From positions 1 through 11,576 of the forward strand of contig JAFECV010000027.1 in the NCBI GenBank assembly GCA_018241985.1: DNA of 11,576 bases. Reading direction: 5' to 3'. The notes under the pieces are model-generated. The model saw only the letters and a program-made list of their open reading frames with translations, ran no database searches and was not told where the DNA came from. A program made the translations under genes and the position numbers. Of this stretch, positions 1 to 8,807 are shown piece after piece (within the stretch, counting starts at the first letter, position 1; each line of letters begins with the position of its first letter). This DNA comes from Pseudomonadota bacterium (lineage in GTDB: Bacteria > Pseudomonadota > Gammaproteobacteria > Burkholderiales > Burkholderiaceae_C).

Positions 1-777
1 GAACGTGAGCCCCGCGATGTAGATCGCCCAGGTCGGCGGTGTGTTGTACCTCGACTGGTTCGCCGCGACGATCGAATAGTCGAACGCGCTCGGGCAGGCG
101 GGGAGCGCGTGGCCCAGCAGGTCCTCGCGCACCACGACCAGCGTGACGCCGGCTGGGCCGAGGTTCTTCTGCGCGCCGCCGAACGCAAGCCCGACGCGCT
201 GCCAGTCGACCGGGCGCGACGCCACGTGCGACGAGAAATCCACGACCAGCGGCGCGTCGCAGCCGAGCGCGCGCAGATCCGGCAGCGCCTGGTACTCGAC
301 GCCGTGGATCGTTTCGTTGCTGCAGATATGCACGTACGCCGCGTCGTCACGGAGCTGCCAGCGCGCCGGGTCGGGCAGGGTGGTGTGGCCGTCTGCCTGG
401 GTGCTGGCCGCGACGCGCGCGGCGCAGTACTTGCTGGCCTCGTTGCAGGACTTCTGGCTCCAGCTGCCGGTGATGACGAAGTCGGCCGCGGTGCCGCGCG
501 ACAGGTTCAGCGGAACGATCGCGTTCTCGGCCAGCCCGCCACCCTGCATGAACAGGATGCGGAACTGCTTGGGTACCGCGAGCAGTTCGCGCAGATCGGC
601 CTCGGCTTGGTCGCAGATGGAGACGAACTCACGGCCGCGGTGGCTCATCTCCATCACGCTCATGCCGCTGCCGTGCCAGTCCAGCATCTCGGCGGCCGCC
701 TGCTCCAGCACCTCGGCCGGGATCGCGGCCGGACCGGCGGAGAAGTTGTACGGGCGCGTACTCGCCGCGGCCGTCAC
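1..777 (-). CDS. serC: Phosphoserine aminotransferase SerC (3' end outside window)
   Basis: This PLP enzyme converts 3-phosphohydroxypyruvate and glutamate to phosphoserine in serine synthesis, and acts on the analogous 4-carbon intermediate in pyridoxal phosphate synthesis; it is cytosolic. The 259 visible residues of about 360 begin [14 protein letters not shown] and contain the family motif [12 protein letters not shown] (residues 40-51), the substrate/PLP loop [15 protein letters not shown], and [12 protein letters not shown] (199-210), in which K204 is the expected PLP Schiff-base lysine. The start is GTG at 777-775, whose GTGA overlaps the stop of the upstream DUF2059 gene. There is only a weak AAGAAG before it, so coupled translation is likely. 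No earlier start fits the family N-terminus. The reading frame runs open to base 1, so the C-terminal domain is not visible. In related genomes pheA/aroA-type genes usually follow, but they lie outside this window. Confidence 0.96.
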   Translation of the reverse strand, partial: MTAAASTRPYNFSAGPAAIPAEVLEQAAAEMLDWHGSGMSVMEMSHRGREFVSICDQAEADLRELLAVPKQFRILFMQGGGLAENAIVPLNLSRGTAADFVITGSWSQKSCNEASKYCAARVAASTQADGHTTLPDPARWQLRDDAAYVHICSNETIHGVEYQALPDLRALGCDAPLVVDFSSHVASRPVDWQRVGLAFGGAQKNLGPAGVTLVVVREDLLGHALPACPSAFDYSIVAANQSRYNTPPTWAIYIAGLTF

Positions 778-1348
778 TTCTTGGGTGAGGCTGGCTTCGC
801 GGGCGCCGAGCCGGCCGGCGGATTCGTCGGCGCCCCCAGCGCCTTGGCCACGCTGTCGTTGAGCGTGCGCAGCCGCGGCTCGACCGTGCCGCGGGTATCG
901 GCGACCACCTTCTCGGCCAGCGCCGCCTGCAGCTTCGGATTCAGTTCCTGGTACTTCTTCGCGACCGGCGAACTGATCCAGGCGACGAGCTGGCGCAGTT
1001 CGTCCTCGCTGAAGTTCTGCTCGAGCAGCGGGCCGAGCGCCCCGGGCGCGTCCTGCACCGCTTTGTCGCGCACCAGCGGATAGGTCGAGTCGAAGTACTT
1101 GCTGATCTCGGTGTCGGCCGCCTTGGCCGCGGCCTCGCGCTTCTCGGCGGGAACCTGGGTGCGCAGGTACTGGGTGCCGCTTTCCGCGATCGGGCCGCTG
1201 GATTGCTGCACCAGCGTGCGTGCCATCGATTCGATCGCGGGTCGCTGCAGATCGAGGAACTGCTTGACCAGCGCGGCCTTGCCGTCCTGTGCGTTCGCCG
1301 CGGCGGCGGTTGCCAGCGCGAGCGCGGCGAGGGTGAGTTGCAGTCGTT

Positions 1349-1352
<4 letters not shown>
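774..1352 (-). CDS. DUF2059 domain exported protein
   Basis: A 192-residue protein of the DUF2059 type, whose biochemical function is unknown. Residues 1-21 form a classic Sec signal peptide (MKRLQ, then an Ala/Leu core, then ANA before QDG), so the mature protein should be periplasmic. The middle is helical with the DUF2059 hallmark of an [28 protein letters not shown] stretch at roughly residues 115-140. The C-terminus is an Ala/Pro/Lys-rich tail ending SPKK. The start is GTG, not ATG: an AAGGAG lies 8 bases upstream inside gyrA, and GTGA overlaps the gyrA stop. The gene sits between gyrA and serC with 4-base overlaps on both sides, so it is almost certainly translated from the gyrA-serC mRNA. 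This position is common in Burkholderiales as I recall it; the reason is unknown. Confidence 0.88.
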
Positions 1353-3997
<2,645 letters not shown>

Positions 3998-4027
3998 GAG
4001 GCGCTGCGCTTTCGCGAGAGAAGGCTG

Positions 4028-4033
4028 ATTTTA
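4028..4033 (-). promoter_or_regulatory. Candidate -10 element of the gyrA promoter
   Basis: On the minus strand the hexamer TAAAAT (5 of 6 matches to TATAAT) lies about 31 bases before the gyrA ATG. No good -35 hexamer sits 16-18 bases further upstream (CGGGTA at best); a TTGCTC is present but 22 bases away. If used, transcription would start near 4021, giving a short leader. Supercoiling-sensitive gyr promoters often have imperfect spacing, so this remains a candidate only. Confidence 0.35.
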
Positions 4034-4183
4034 GGGGCAGGGGGCTGTAGTACCCGAGCAACACATCGGCCGAAATGCTGTTTCGTGCTGTGACGCGCGC
4101 CCGATTTTGGGCCGGAACCCATAGGGACGTGTGGCACAATGGATCGAACGTTTTGGGTGATGGTCACCTGGATCGTCAAGATT

Positions 4184-4205
4184 CGCAGCGTGGCTGCGCC
4201 TTTTT
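4184..4205 (+). promoter_or_regulatory. Terminator-like hairpin in the ompA leader
   Basis: CGCAGC (4184-4189), loop GTG, GCTGCG (4193-4198) form a perfect 6-bp GC-rich stem, followed after two C residues by five T residues (4201-4205). It ends just before the ribosome binding site AGAGGAGAA of ompA. The shape is that of an intrinsic terminator or attenuator, or of a 5' stabilising stem-loop such as E. coli ompA mRNA is known to have. The stem is short, so efficient termination is doubtful. The promoter that would feed it is unclear; a CACAAT at 4135-4140 is the best -10 candidate in the 224-base gap. Confidence 0.45.
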
Positions 4206-4221
4206 CCCCTAGAGGAGAACC

Positions 4222-4848
4222 ATGAAGAAATTGAATAAAGTGGCAATGCTGATTGCCTCTGCAGCGTTCGTGACTGCCGCAGGTGCCCAGACGGTGGACA
4301 ACTGGCGCAACGGCACGTCCGAACTGGTGTGGAAGAACGGCACCAACGAATACTGCTGGCGCGACGCCAACTGGACCCCGGCCACTGCGGCCAAGGGTTG
4401 CGACGGCGCGATCGTTCCGGTGGCTGCACCGGCTCCTGCCGCTGCTGCGCCCGCACCGGCTCCGGCTCCGGCGCCTGTAGTGGCCGCGAGCAAGGTCACC
4501 TATTCGGCCGACGCTTTCTTCGATTTCGACAAGTCCGTGCTGAAGCCCGAAGGCAAAGCCAAGCTCGATGACCTGGTCAGCAAGATCCAGGGCATCAAGC
4601 TCGAGGTGATCATCGCCGTCGGCCATACCGACTCGGTCGGCACCGTGGCTTACAACCAGAAGCTGTCGGTGCGCCGCGCCGAAGCGGTCAAGGCCTATCT
4701 CGAGTCCAAGGGCATCGAGAAGAACCGCATCTACACCGAAGGCAAGGGCAAGTCGCAACCGATCGCGAGCAACGCCACTGCCGCCGGCCGTGCGAAGAAC
4801 CGCCGCGTGGAGATCGAGGTCGTCGGCACCCGCGAGAACGCGCAGTAA
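4222..4848 (+). CDS. ompA: OmpA family peptidoglycan-binding protein without a beta-barrel
   Basis: A 208-residue envelope protein. Residues 1-22 are a Sec signal peptide cut after AGA. Residues 23-62 form a small domain with two cysteines (C45 in EYCWRD and C60) that may form a disulfide. Residues 66-88 are an Ala-Pro linker. Residues 92-204 are an OmpA C-terminal domain (PF00691): [25 protein letters not shown] with D137, and [16 protein letters not shown] with R152, the pair that in the family grips diaminopimelate of peptidoglycan. No 8-stranded barrel is present and there is no lipobox, so how it contacts the outer membrane is unclear. A strong AGGAG lies 4 bases before the ATG, and a strong terminator follows, suggesting an abundant single-gene transcript. 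The symbol ompA is customary for this locus in Burkholderiales, though the architecture differs from E. coli OmpA. Confidence 0.9.
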   Translation: MKKLNKVAMLIASAAFVTAAGAQTVDNWRNGTSELVWKNGTNEYCWRDANWTPATAAKGCDGAIVPVAAPAPAAAAPAPAPAPAPVVAASKVTYSADAFFDFDKSVLKPEGKAKLDDLVSKIQGIKLEVIIAVGHTDSVGTVAYNQKLSVRRAEAVKAYLESKGIEKNRIYTEGKGKSQPIASNATAAGRAKNRRVEIEVVGTRENAQ

Positions 4849-4870
4849 TCCGCGTCACTCGGTACTCGAC

Positions 4871-4906
4871 AAAAACCCCGCGAGGCTCCGGCCCGCGGGG
4901 TTTTTT
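4871..4906 (+). terminator. Intrinsic terminator after ompA
   Basis: AAAAACCCCGCG (4871-4882) pairs perfectly with CGCGGGGTTTTT (4894-4905) around an 11-base loop, and the T run extends to 4906. It lies 22 bases after the ompA stop and 24 bases before the ubiG start. The A tract opposite the T tract means it could also work, less well, in the minus direction. It separates ompA from ubiG, so ubiG needs read-through or a promoter within ompA. Confidence 0.93.
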
Positions 4907-4930
4907 CATGAGTTGGGCGACAATCGACCG

Positions 4931-5638
4931 ATGACGCAGTCCGTGAATGCCGATCCGGCCGAGCTGGCCAAGTTTTCCGATCTTGCGCATCGCTGGTGGG
5001 ATCAGGGCAGCGAGTTCCGTCCGTTGCACGAAATCAACCCGCTGCGTCTGGCCTGGATCGACAGCCTCGCAGCGCTCGCCGGCCGCCGCGTGCTGGACGT
5101 CGGCTGTGGCGGCGGGATTCTTGCCGACGCGATGGCGCGCAAGGGCGCCGAGGTGCTTGGCATCGACCTGGCCGACAAGGCGTTGAAAGTGGCGCAGCTG
5201 CATGCGCTCGAGGCCGAAACCCCGAACATCGAATACCGCGCGTGCAGCGCCGAAGCGCTGGCGGCCGAACGGCCTGGGCAGTTCGACGTCGTGACCTGCA
5301 TGGAAATGCTGGAACACGTGCCCGATCCGGCATCGGTGGTGCGCGCCTGCGCTGCGCTCGCCAAGCCGGGCGGGTGGGTGTTTTTCTCCACCATCAATCG
5401 CAGTCCGAAGGCGTTTCTGTTCGCGATCGTTGGTGCCGAGTACTTGCTGAACCTGTTGCCGCGTGGCACCCACGAATACGCGAAGCTGATCCGGCCGTTT
5501 GAACTCGCCGGCTATTGCCGCGACGCCGGGCTGGAACTGACCGAGACGCGCGGCATGGAATACAACCCGCTGACGCGCCGCTACCGGCTGAGCGGTGACA
5601 CCAGCGTGAACTACCTGTTTGCAACCCGGAAAGCTTGA
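4931..5638 (+). CDS. ubiG: Ubiquinone biosynthesis O-methyltransferase UbiG
   Basis: UbiG is the SAM-dependent enzyme that performs both O-methylations of the ubiquinone ring (polyprenyl-catechol, then demethylubiquinol). The 235 residues match the family length (E. coli 240). The N-terminus has the family signature [18 protein letters not shown] and [16 protein letters not shown] motif I is [17 protein letters not shown] (54-70), followed by the acidic end of strand 2, GIDLADKAL, and [11 protein letters not shown] (123-133). The ATG at 4931 starts exactly at the family N-terminus. The open frame extends further upstream through the terminator and the ompA end, which is not meaningful. No clear Shine-Dalgarno is present. 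The phosphatase gene follows after 8 bases, so the two are co-transcribed. Confidence 0.96.
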   Translation: MTQSVNADPAELAKFSDLAHRWWDQGSEFRPLHEINPLRLAWIDSLAALAGRRVLDVGCGGGILADAMARKGAEVLGIDLADKALKVAQLHALEAETPNIEYRACSAEALAAERPGQFDVVTCMEMLEHVPDPASVVRACAALAKPGGWVFFSTINRSPKAFLFAIVGAEYLLNLLPRGTHEYAKLIRPFELAGYCRDAGLELTETRGMEYNPLTRRYRLSGDTSVNYLFATRKA

Positions 5639-5642
5639 GGGG
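5637..5642 (+). promoter_or_regulatory. Ribosome binding site choosing the gph start
   Basis: GAGGGG overlaps the ubiG stop codon and lies 4 bases before ATG 5647. It favours that ATG over an in-frame TTG at 5635, which would have no such signal upstream. Confidence 0.6.
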
Positions 5643-5646
5643 CCGA

Positions 5647-6330
5647 ATGTTCTACGACGTGCAGGCGGTGCTGTTCGACCTGGACGGTACGCTGATCGAC
5701 AGCGCGCCCGATCTCGGCGCCGCGGCCGACAAGATGCGTGTCGACCGGGGACTTCCGTCGCTGCCGCTGGCCCGCTACCGACCGATGAGCGGGGCCGGCG
5801 CGCGCGGCATGATCGGCGTCGCTTTCGGCGTCACGCCGCAGGCGCCGGAATTTCCGGCGCTGCGCGAGGAGTTTCTGTCGAACTACGAAGCCTGCATGAC
5901 GCAGCGCACGAACGCTTTCGACGGGGTTGTCGAACTGGTCGAAGCCCTGGTCGCGCGCGGCATCGCCTGGGGCGTGGTGACGAACAAGGTGTCCCGCTTC
6001 ACTGCGCCGCTGACCCGCCTCATGCCGCTGTTTGCCACGTCGAAGGTGGTGGTCAGCGGCGACACGACCGCCCATTCCAAGCCGCACCCCGCGCCGCTGC
6101 TGGAAGCGGCACGCCGACTCGGTCTGCCGCCGCAGCGGTGCATCTATGTCGGCGACGACGAGCGCGACATGCAGGCCGGGCGAGCCGCAGGGATGGACAC
6201 CGTGGTCGCCACCTACGGGTATCTCGGCAGCCAGGCGGACACGTCGCTGTGGGGCGCGACCGCGGCTATCGCCGCACCGCTGCAGTTGCTGCCGCTGCTG
6301 CCGGCCTTGCAATCGCGGGCATTGGCCTAA
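5647..6330 (+). CDS. gph: HAD-family phosphatase (Gph-like; possibly MupP)
   Basis: A 227-residue HAD hydrolase of the phosphoglycolate phosphatase type. Motif I is LFDLDGTLID with nucleophile D11 and acid/base D13; motif II is VVTNK with T112; motif III is K145 in SKPHPAP; motif IV is VGDDERD with D170/D171 for magnesium. The helical cap lies between motifs I and II (about residues 17-90). The annotated activity is 2-phosphoglycolate hydrolysis, a salvage product of DNA repair. However, the gene next to ubiG in the gyrA neighbourhood of Pseudomonas encodes MupP, an N-acetylmuramate-6-phosphate phosphatase of cell-wall recycling, and this protein is a syntenic relative. The sequence alone does not separate the two. 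It lies 8 bases after ubiG. Its stop codon TAA forms part of the ssrA promoter, and no terminator follows, so read-through into ssrA is possible. Confidence 0.88.
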   Translation: MFYDVQAVLFDLDGTLIDSAPDLGAAADKMRVDRGLPSLPLARYRPMSGAGARGMIGVAFGVTPQAPEFPALREEFLSNYEACMTQRTNAFDGVVELVEALVARGIAWGVVTNKVSRFTAPLTRLMPLFATSKVVVSGDTTAHSKPHPAPLLEAARRLGLPPQRCIYVGDDERDMQAGRAAGMDTVVATYGYLGSQADTSLWGATAAIAAPLQLLPLLPALQSRALA

Positions 6331-6333
6331 AAT
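6307..6333 (+). promoter_or_regulatory. Likely ssrA promoter inside the gph 3' end
   Basis: TTGCAA (6307-6312) and TAAAAT (6328-6333) resemble -35 and -10 hexamers with a 15-base spacer, shorter than the ideal 17. The -10 begins with the gph stop codon TAA. The mature tmRNA 5' end is 11 bases past the -10, which leaves only a few bases of leader for RNase P to remove. Confidence 0.55.
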
Positions 6334-6343
6334 AGCCGACTTA

Positions 6344-6722
6344 GGGGCTGCACCGGTTTCGACGCGGGTGCGGAAGCGCTTAGGGGCATGTCGAGCTTGA
6401 GTAATGCTCGTAAATATCGACTCAACAAAGTAACTGCAAACGACGAACGTTTCGCACTCGCCGCTTAAACACCGGTGAGCCTCGCAACAGCAGGCCGATG
6501 GGCTGGGCAAGGGTGCCGCAAGGCGTCCAGGCTGCGAGGGCATTCACATCGGCTGGCCTTGCACCGGGTGCCTTGGTGTGGGGCGAGACCATAGGGCACT
6601 AGCGGCTCATGTAGCGTGCGACTGCGCGACAGGGGTGGCGAGACTCAAATCAGACCGCTAAACATGTAGATCCTGGCGAAGAAGGCTTGCGGACGCGGGT
6701 TCGAATCCCGCCAGCTCCACCA
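6344..6722 (+). ncRNA. ssrA: tmRNA (transfer-messenger RNA)
   Basis: tmRNA rescues stalled ribosomes with SmpB: it enters as an alanyl-tRNA mimic and supplies a short reading frame that tags the nascent chain for proteolysis. The 5' GGGGCTG (6344-6350) pairs with CAGCTCC (6712-6718), including one G-U, to form the acceptor stem, followed by discriminator A6719 and encoded CCA (6720-6722). The T arm GCGGG-TTCGAAT-CCCGC is present near the 3' end, and the 5' domain has the diagnostic CCGGTTTCGACG. The resume frame begins after AAAGTAACT. At 379 nt it is one-piece and of typical length. The promoter overlaps the gph stop and a strong terminator lies 8 bases downstream. Confidence 0.98.
6436..6468 (+). 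other. tmRNA proteolysis tag reading frame
   Basis: The internal frame from resume codon GCA reads ANDERFALAA followed by TAA. With the alanine from charged tmRNA the tag is A-ANDERFALAA. The hydrophobic ALAA end is the usual ClpXP/ClpAP signal, and the AND start is where SspB-like adaptors bind. This tag is characteristic of Burkholderiales-type betaproteobacteria. Confidence 0.96.
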
Positions 6723-6729
6723 ATCACGA

Positions 6730-6764
6730 GGGCCTGGATGGCATCATCCAGGCCCTTTTTCTTT
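6730..6764 (+). terminator. Intrinsic terminator of ssrA
   Basis: GGGCCTGGATG (6730-6740) and CATCCAGGCCC (6745-6755) form a perfect 11-bp stem around a GCAT tetraloop, followed by TTTTTCTTT. It lies 8 bases past the tmRNA CCA end. Confidence 0.95.
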
Positions 6765-6889
6765 CGCGTGATCCCCGCATGGTGTGGGGTTCCAGCCACT
6801 AGCGGGTCCGGCGCCCCGGGATGCAGGCGCACAACGGTCGATTCGACACACGCCTTCCTCGAGCGCAGATGCTGCCGATCGCTCTCGAT

Positions 6890-6945
6890 TTCATAGCTAT
6901 CAGCGCCCATGGGACGGGCGCTAGGGCCTGATTTTCTTCAAATTT
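6890..6945 (+). repeat. Putative dispersed intergenic palindromic element
   Basis: The region between the ssrA terminator and the end of azoR (6765-6978, about 210 bases) has no credible gene. Its core holds AGCGCCC (6902-6908), loop ATGGGAC, GGGCGCT (6916-6922), flanked by TTTCATAGCTATC on the left and AGGGCCTGATTTTCTTCAAA on the right. From memory this layout (a TAGCT motif, a GC-rich hairpin with a variable loop, then AGGCC-type and ATTT...TCAAA flanks) resembles short palindromes scattered between genes in Comamonadaceae genomes. It may also act as a weak terminator for azoR read on the minus strand, although no T run follows the stem in that direction. An 8-base direct repeat CGAGTGAT (6946-6953 and 6959-6966) follows. 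Confidence 0.45.
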
Positions 6946-6978
6946 CGAGTGATTGCCGCGAGTGATGCCCGCGCTCGA

Positions 6979-7626
6979 TCAGGCCGTCTGCGCTGCCACC
7001 GCTTCGTTGGCTGCGTCCGCGGTGACGGCCAGGATGTCGGCGTGCGCCGCGGCCAGCGCGGCGGCCTTGGGGGCGTCGCCCATCGCCACGCCCTCGGCGC
7101 GCACGATGCGCACGTCGGTCACGCCCATGAAGCCGAACACCGCCTTCAGGTAGCTTTCCTGATGCTCCATCGCCTGGCCCATTTCGCTGGTGGAGTAGAT
7201 GCCGCCGCGCGACGAGGCCACGATCAGCGTCTTGTCGCCGGCCAGGCCGACTGCGCCCTTGTCGGTGTACTTGAAGGTGCGGCCCGCCTGCGCGATGCGG
7301 TCGATCCAGGCCTTGAGTTGGCTCGGGATGGTGAAGTTGTAGAGCGGGGCGCCGACCACGATCACGTCGCTGGCCAGGAACTGGCTCACCAGGCGCTCGG
7401 AGACGGCGTTCTCGCGGCGCTGCGCTTCGGTCGGCTCGGCCTGCTGGCCGAACTTGATGCCGAGTGCGTCGGCGCTGAAGTGGTTGGGCGTATCGACCGC
7501 GAGATCGAGGTACTCGACCGTGGCGCCGGGGTTCGCGGCGCGCAGTTGCGCCACGATCTCGGCAGTGAGCTGGCGCGAGACGGAGTTGGCGCCGAGGACG
7601 CTGGAATCGACGTGCAGCAGTTTCAT
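6979..7626 (-). CDS. azoR: FMN-dependent NADH:quinone oxidoreductase / azoreductase
   Basis: A 215-residue flavodoxin-fold reductase of the AzoR (formerly AcpD) family. Such cytosolic dimeric FMN enzymes reduce quinones by two electrons and azo dyes reductively, using NAD(P)H, and protect against thiol and quinone stress. FMN-contacting segments are visible: [13 protein letters not shown] (8-20), [17 protein letters not shown] (93-109) and ASSRGGIYS (137-145). The C-terminal helix region includes [18 protein letters not shown]. The ATG at 7626-7624 begins the family N-terminus MKLLHVDSS and has AAGG about 9 bases upstream; longer frames upstream are not family-like. It is divergent from a LysR regulator that probably controls it. 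The natural substrate cannot be read from sequence. Confidence 0.94.
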   Translation of the reverse strand: MKLLHVDSSVLGANSVSRQLTAEIVAQLRAANPGATVEYLDLAVDTPNHFSADALGIKFGQQAEPTEAQRRENAVSERLVSQFLASDVIVVGAPLYNFTIPSQLKAWIDRIAQAGRTFKYTDKGAVGLAGDKTLIVASSRGGIYSTSEMGQAMEHQESYLKAVFGFMGVTDVRIVRAEGVAMGDAPKAAALAAAHADILAVTADAANEAVAAQTA

Positions 7627-7769
7627 GGTAGGACCTTTCGGTGTTGGGTTGGCGTCGCCCCGTGCCGGATGGCATCGAGGCGGCATGGTGGTTAGTCTAT
7701 GAGTGGATCAATGAATCGATAAGACGGCAAAATGGCGATTGCTTGTCCTGTCAATGGAACAATCTCACG
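7627..7769. promoter_or_regulatory. azoR-lysR divergent control region
   Basis: The 143 bases between the two divergent starts contain two dyads that could bind the LysR protein. One is ATTG-N10-CAAT at 7738-7755; its right half overlaps a TTGACA read on the minus strand (7754-7749), a perfect -35 hexamer pointing at azoR. No good -10 follows at 16-18 bases (TTTGCC), as is common for activator-dependent promoters. The other is the imperfect palindrome ATCAATGAATCGAT at 7707-7720. Neither is an exact T-N11-A LysR box, so the assignment is tentative. Confidence 0.4.
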
Positions 7770-8687
7770 ATGCAAGACCTGAACGACATGCTGTTCTTCG
7801 CCGAGGTGGTCGAGCGCGGCGGTTTTTCCGCGGCCAGCAGGGCGCTGCTGGTGCCTAAGTCGCGGCTGTCGCGCCGGGTGGCGGTGCTGGAGGCTTCGCT
7901 GGGCGTGCAACTGCTCCAGCGCAGCACGCGGCGTCTGTCGCTCACGCCGGCTGGCGAGATCTATCTGCGCCACTGCATTGCGGTTCGCGACACCGCCGAG
8001 GCCGGCTTCGAGGCCGTGGCCGAGGTGCAGCACGAGGCGCGCGGCACGGTGCGCCTGAGCTGTCCGGTGACGCTGGCGCAGACGGCGGTCGGGCCGCTGC
8101 TGCCGCTGTTCATGAAGCGCCATCCGGGCGTCAGCGTCGAGATGCGGGTGCTCAACCGCCCGATGGATCCGGTGGAGGAGGGCCTGGACATGGCCCTGCG
8201 CGTGCGCGCCGAGATCGAGAACAGCGCCACGCTGGCCGCGCGCAACTTCGGCCCGTCGCGCCTGCTGCTGGTGGCCGCGCCCGAAGTGCTGGCGCGCCGC
8301 CAGCCGCTGGCCGGGCCGGAGGATCTGGCCGGGCTCGATGCCGTGGCCATGTCGGCGGCCGATGCGCGCAGCGGCACTTTGCTGATCGGGCCCGAAGGGC
8401 GCAGCTTCGTCTACGGCCCGACGCCGCGCTACCTCGCCGACGATCTGCTGACCCTGCGCTTCGCCGTGCTGCAAGGCATCGGCGCCGGCCTGCTGCCGGA
8501 CTACATGTGCCAGCAGGACCTGCGCGAAGGCCGCATGGTCGAGGCGCTGCCGAACTGGCATCCGCCCTCGGGCATCGTGCATGCGATGTTCCCGCCGCGC
8601 CGCGCGCTGGTGCCGGCGGTGCGGCTGCTGCTGGACTTCCTGGGCGAGCGGCTGCCGCAGTGCGACGAGCAGCGGATTTTGCAATGA
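7770..8687 (+). CDS. LysR-family regulator (CrgA/AaeR-like)
   Basis: A 305-residue LysR-type transcriptional regulator of normal length. Residues 1-60 are the winged helix-turn-helix (LNDMLFFAEVVERGGFSAASRALLVPKSRLSRRVAVLE, then LGVQLLQRSTRRLSLTPAGE), followed by a linker helix and a periplasmic-binding-like effector domain from about residue 90. Features such as DMALRVR, GIGAGLLPDYMC and WHPPSGIVHAMFPPRRALVPAVRLLLDFL place it in the CrgA/AaeR-like subgroup. Members often sit divergent from quinone reductases, hydrolases or efflux genes and respond to aromatic or quinone-like compounds. ATG 7770 starts exactly at the HTH; the open frame extends 43 codons further upstream but that part is not LysR-like. 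Its likely target is azoR, and it probably represses itself. It converges on the mnmD gene with 120 bases between. Confidence 0.93.
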   Translation: MQDLNDMLFFAEVVERGGFSAASRALLVPKSRLSRRVAVLEASLGVQLLQRSTRRLSLTPAGEIYLRHCIAVRDTAEAGFEAVAEVQHEARGTVRLSCPVTLAQTAVGPLLPLFMKRHPGVSVEMRVLNRPMDPVEEGLDMALRVRAEIENSATLAARNFGPSRLLLVAAPEVLARRQPLAGPEDLAGLDAVAMSAADARSGTLLIGPEGRSFVYGPTPRYLADDLLTLRFAVLQGIGAGLLPDYMCQQDLREGRMVEALPNWHPPSGIVHAMFPPRRALVPAVRLLLDFLGERLPQCDEQRILQ

Positions 8688-8768
8688 AATCGGCCGCAAG
8701 AGCCCGCCAGCCGTTCGCTTTCAGCTACGAAAAACGGAGCGCCATCGGCCATCGGCGTACTCATGCCG

Positions 8769-8806
8769 GTCTCGTCGACTCCACAGGGCGAACGACCTGT
8801 CGAGAC
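8769..8806 (-). terminator. Possible hairpin after mnmD, no T run
   Basis: GTCTCG (8769-8774) pairs with CGAGAC (8801-8806), and inside it ACAGG (8783-8787) pairs with CCTGT (8796-8800), with an 8-base bulge on one side. It lies immediately downstream of the mnmD stop, between two convergent genes, where a terminator is expected. No T tract follows in either direction, so intrinsic termination is uncertain. The rest of 8688-8807 shows nothing convincing. Confidence 0.25.
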
Positions 8807-8807
8807 G

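Noticed and set aside
109..1083. Long plus-strand frames opposite serC and the DUF2059 gene.
   Set aside because: They cross the boundary of two well-supported minus-strand genes and show no domain; they are codon-bias artefacts.
6700..6722. The tmRNA 3' end as an attachment site for an integrated element.
   Set aside because: ssrA is a common integration site, but no integrase gene and no second copy of the 3' end is seen in the window; the following azoR-lysR pair gives no sign of a mobile element.
6650..6910. Minus-strand frame ending in GGAGGIRTRVRKP-like sequence.
   Set aside because: This is the well-known spurious product of reading the antisense of a tRNA-like T arm and CCA end; here it is the antisense of the tmRNA 3' end and the ssrA terminator.
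6949..7695. Long plus-strand frame opposite azoR.
   Set aside because: It is antisense to a clear AzoR family protein and has no recognisable domain.
7692..8699. Long minus-strand frame opposite the first lysR.
   Set aside because: It is His/Arg/Gln-rich antisense of a clear LysR gene. I also checked this strand for a lost MnmC oxidase domain and saw no dinucleotide-binding GxGxxG segment.
8741..8754. Tandem GCCATCG repeat in the lysR-mnmD gap.
   Set aside because: Only two 7-base units; within chance expectation for GC-rich sequence.
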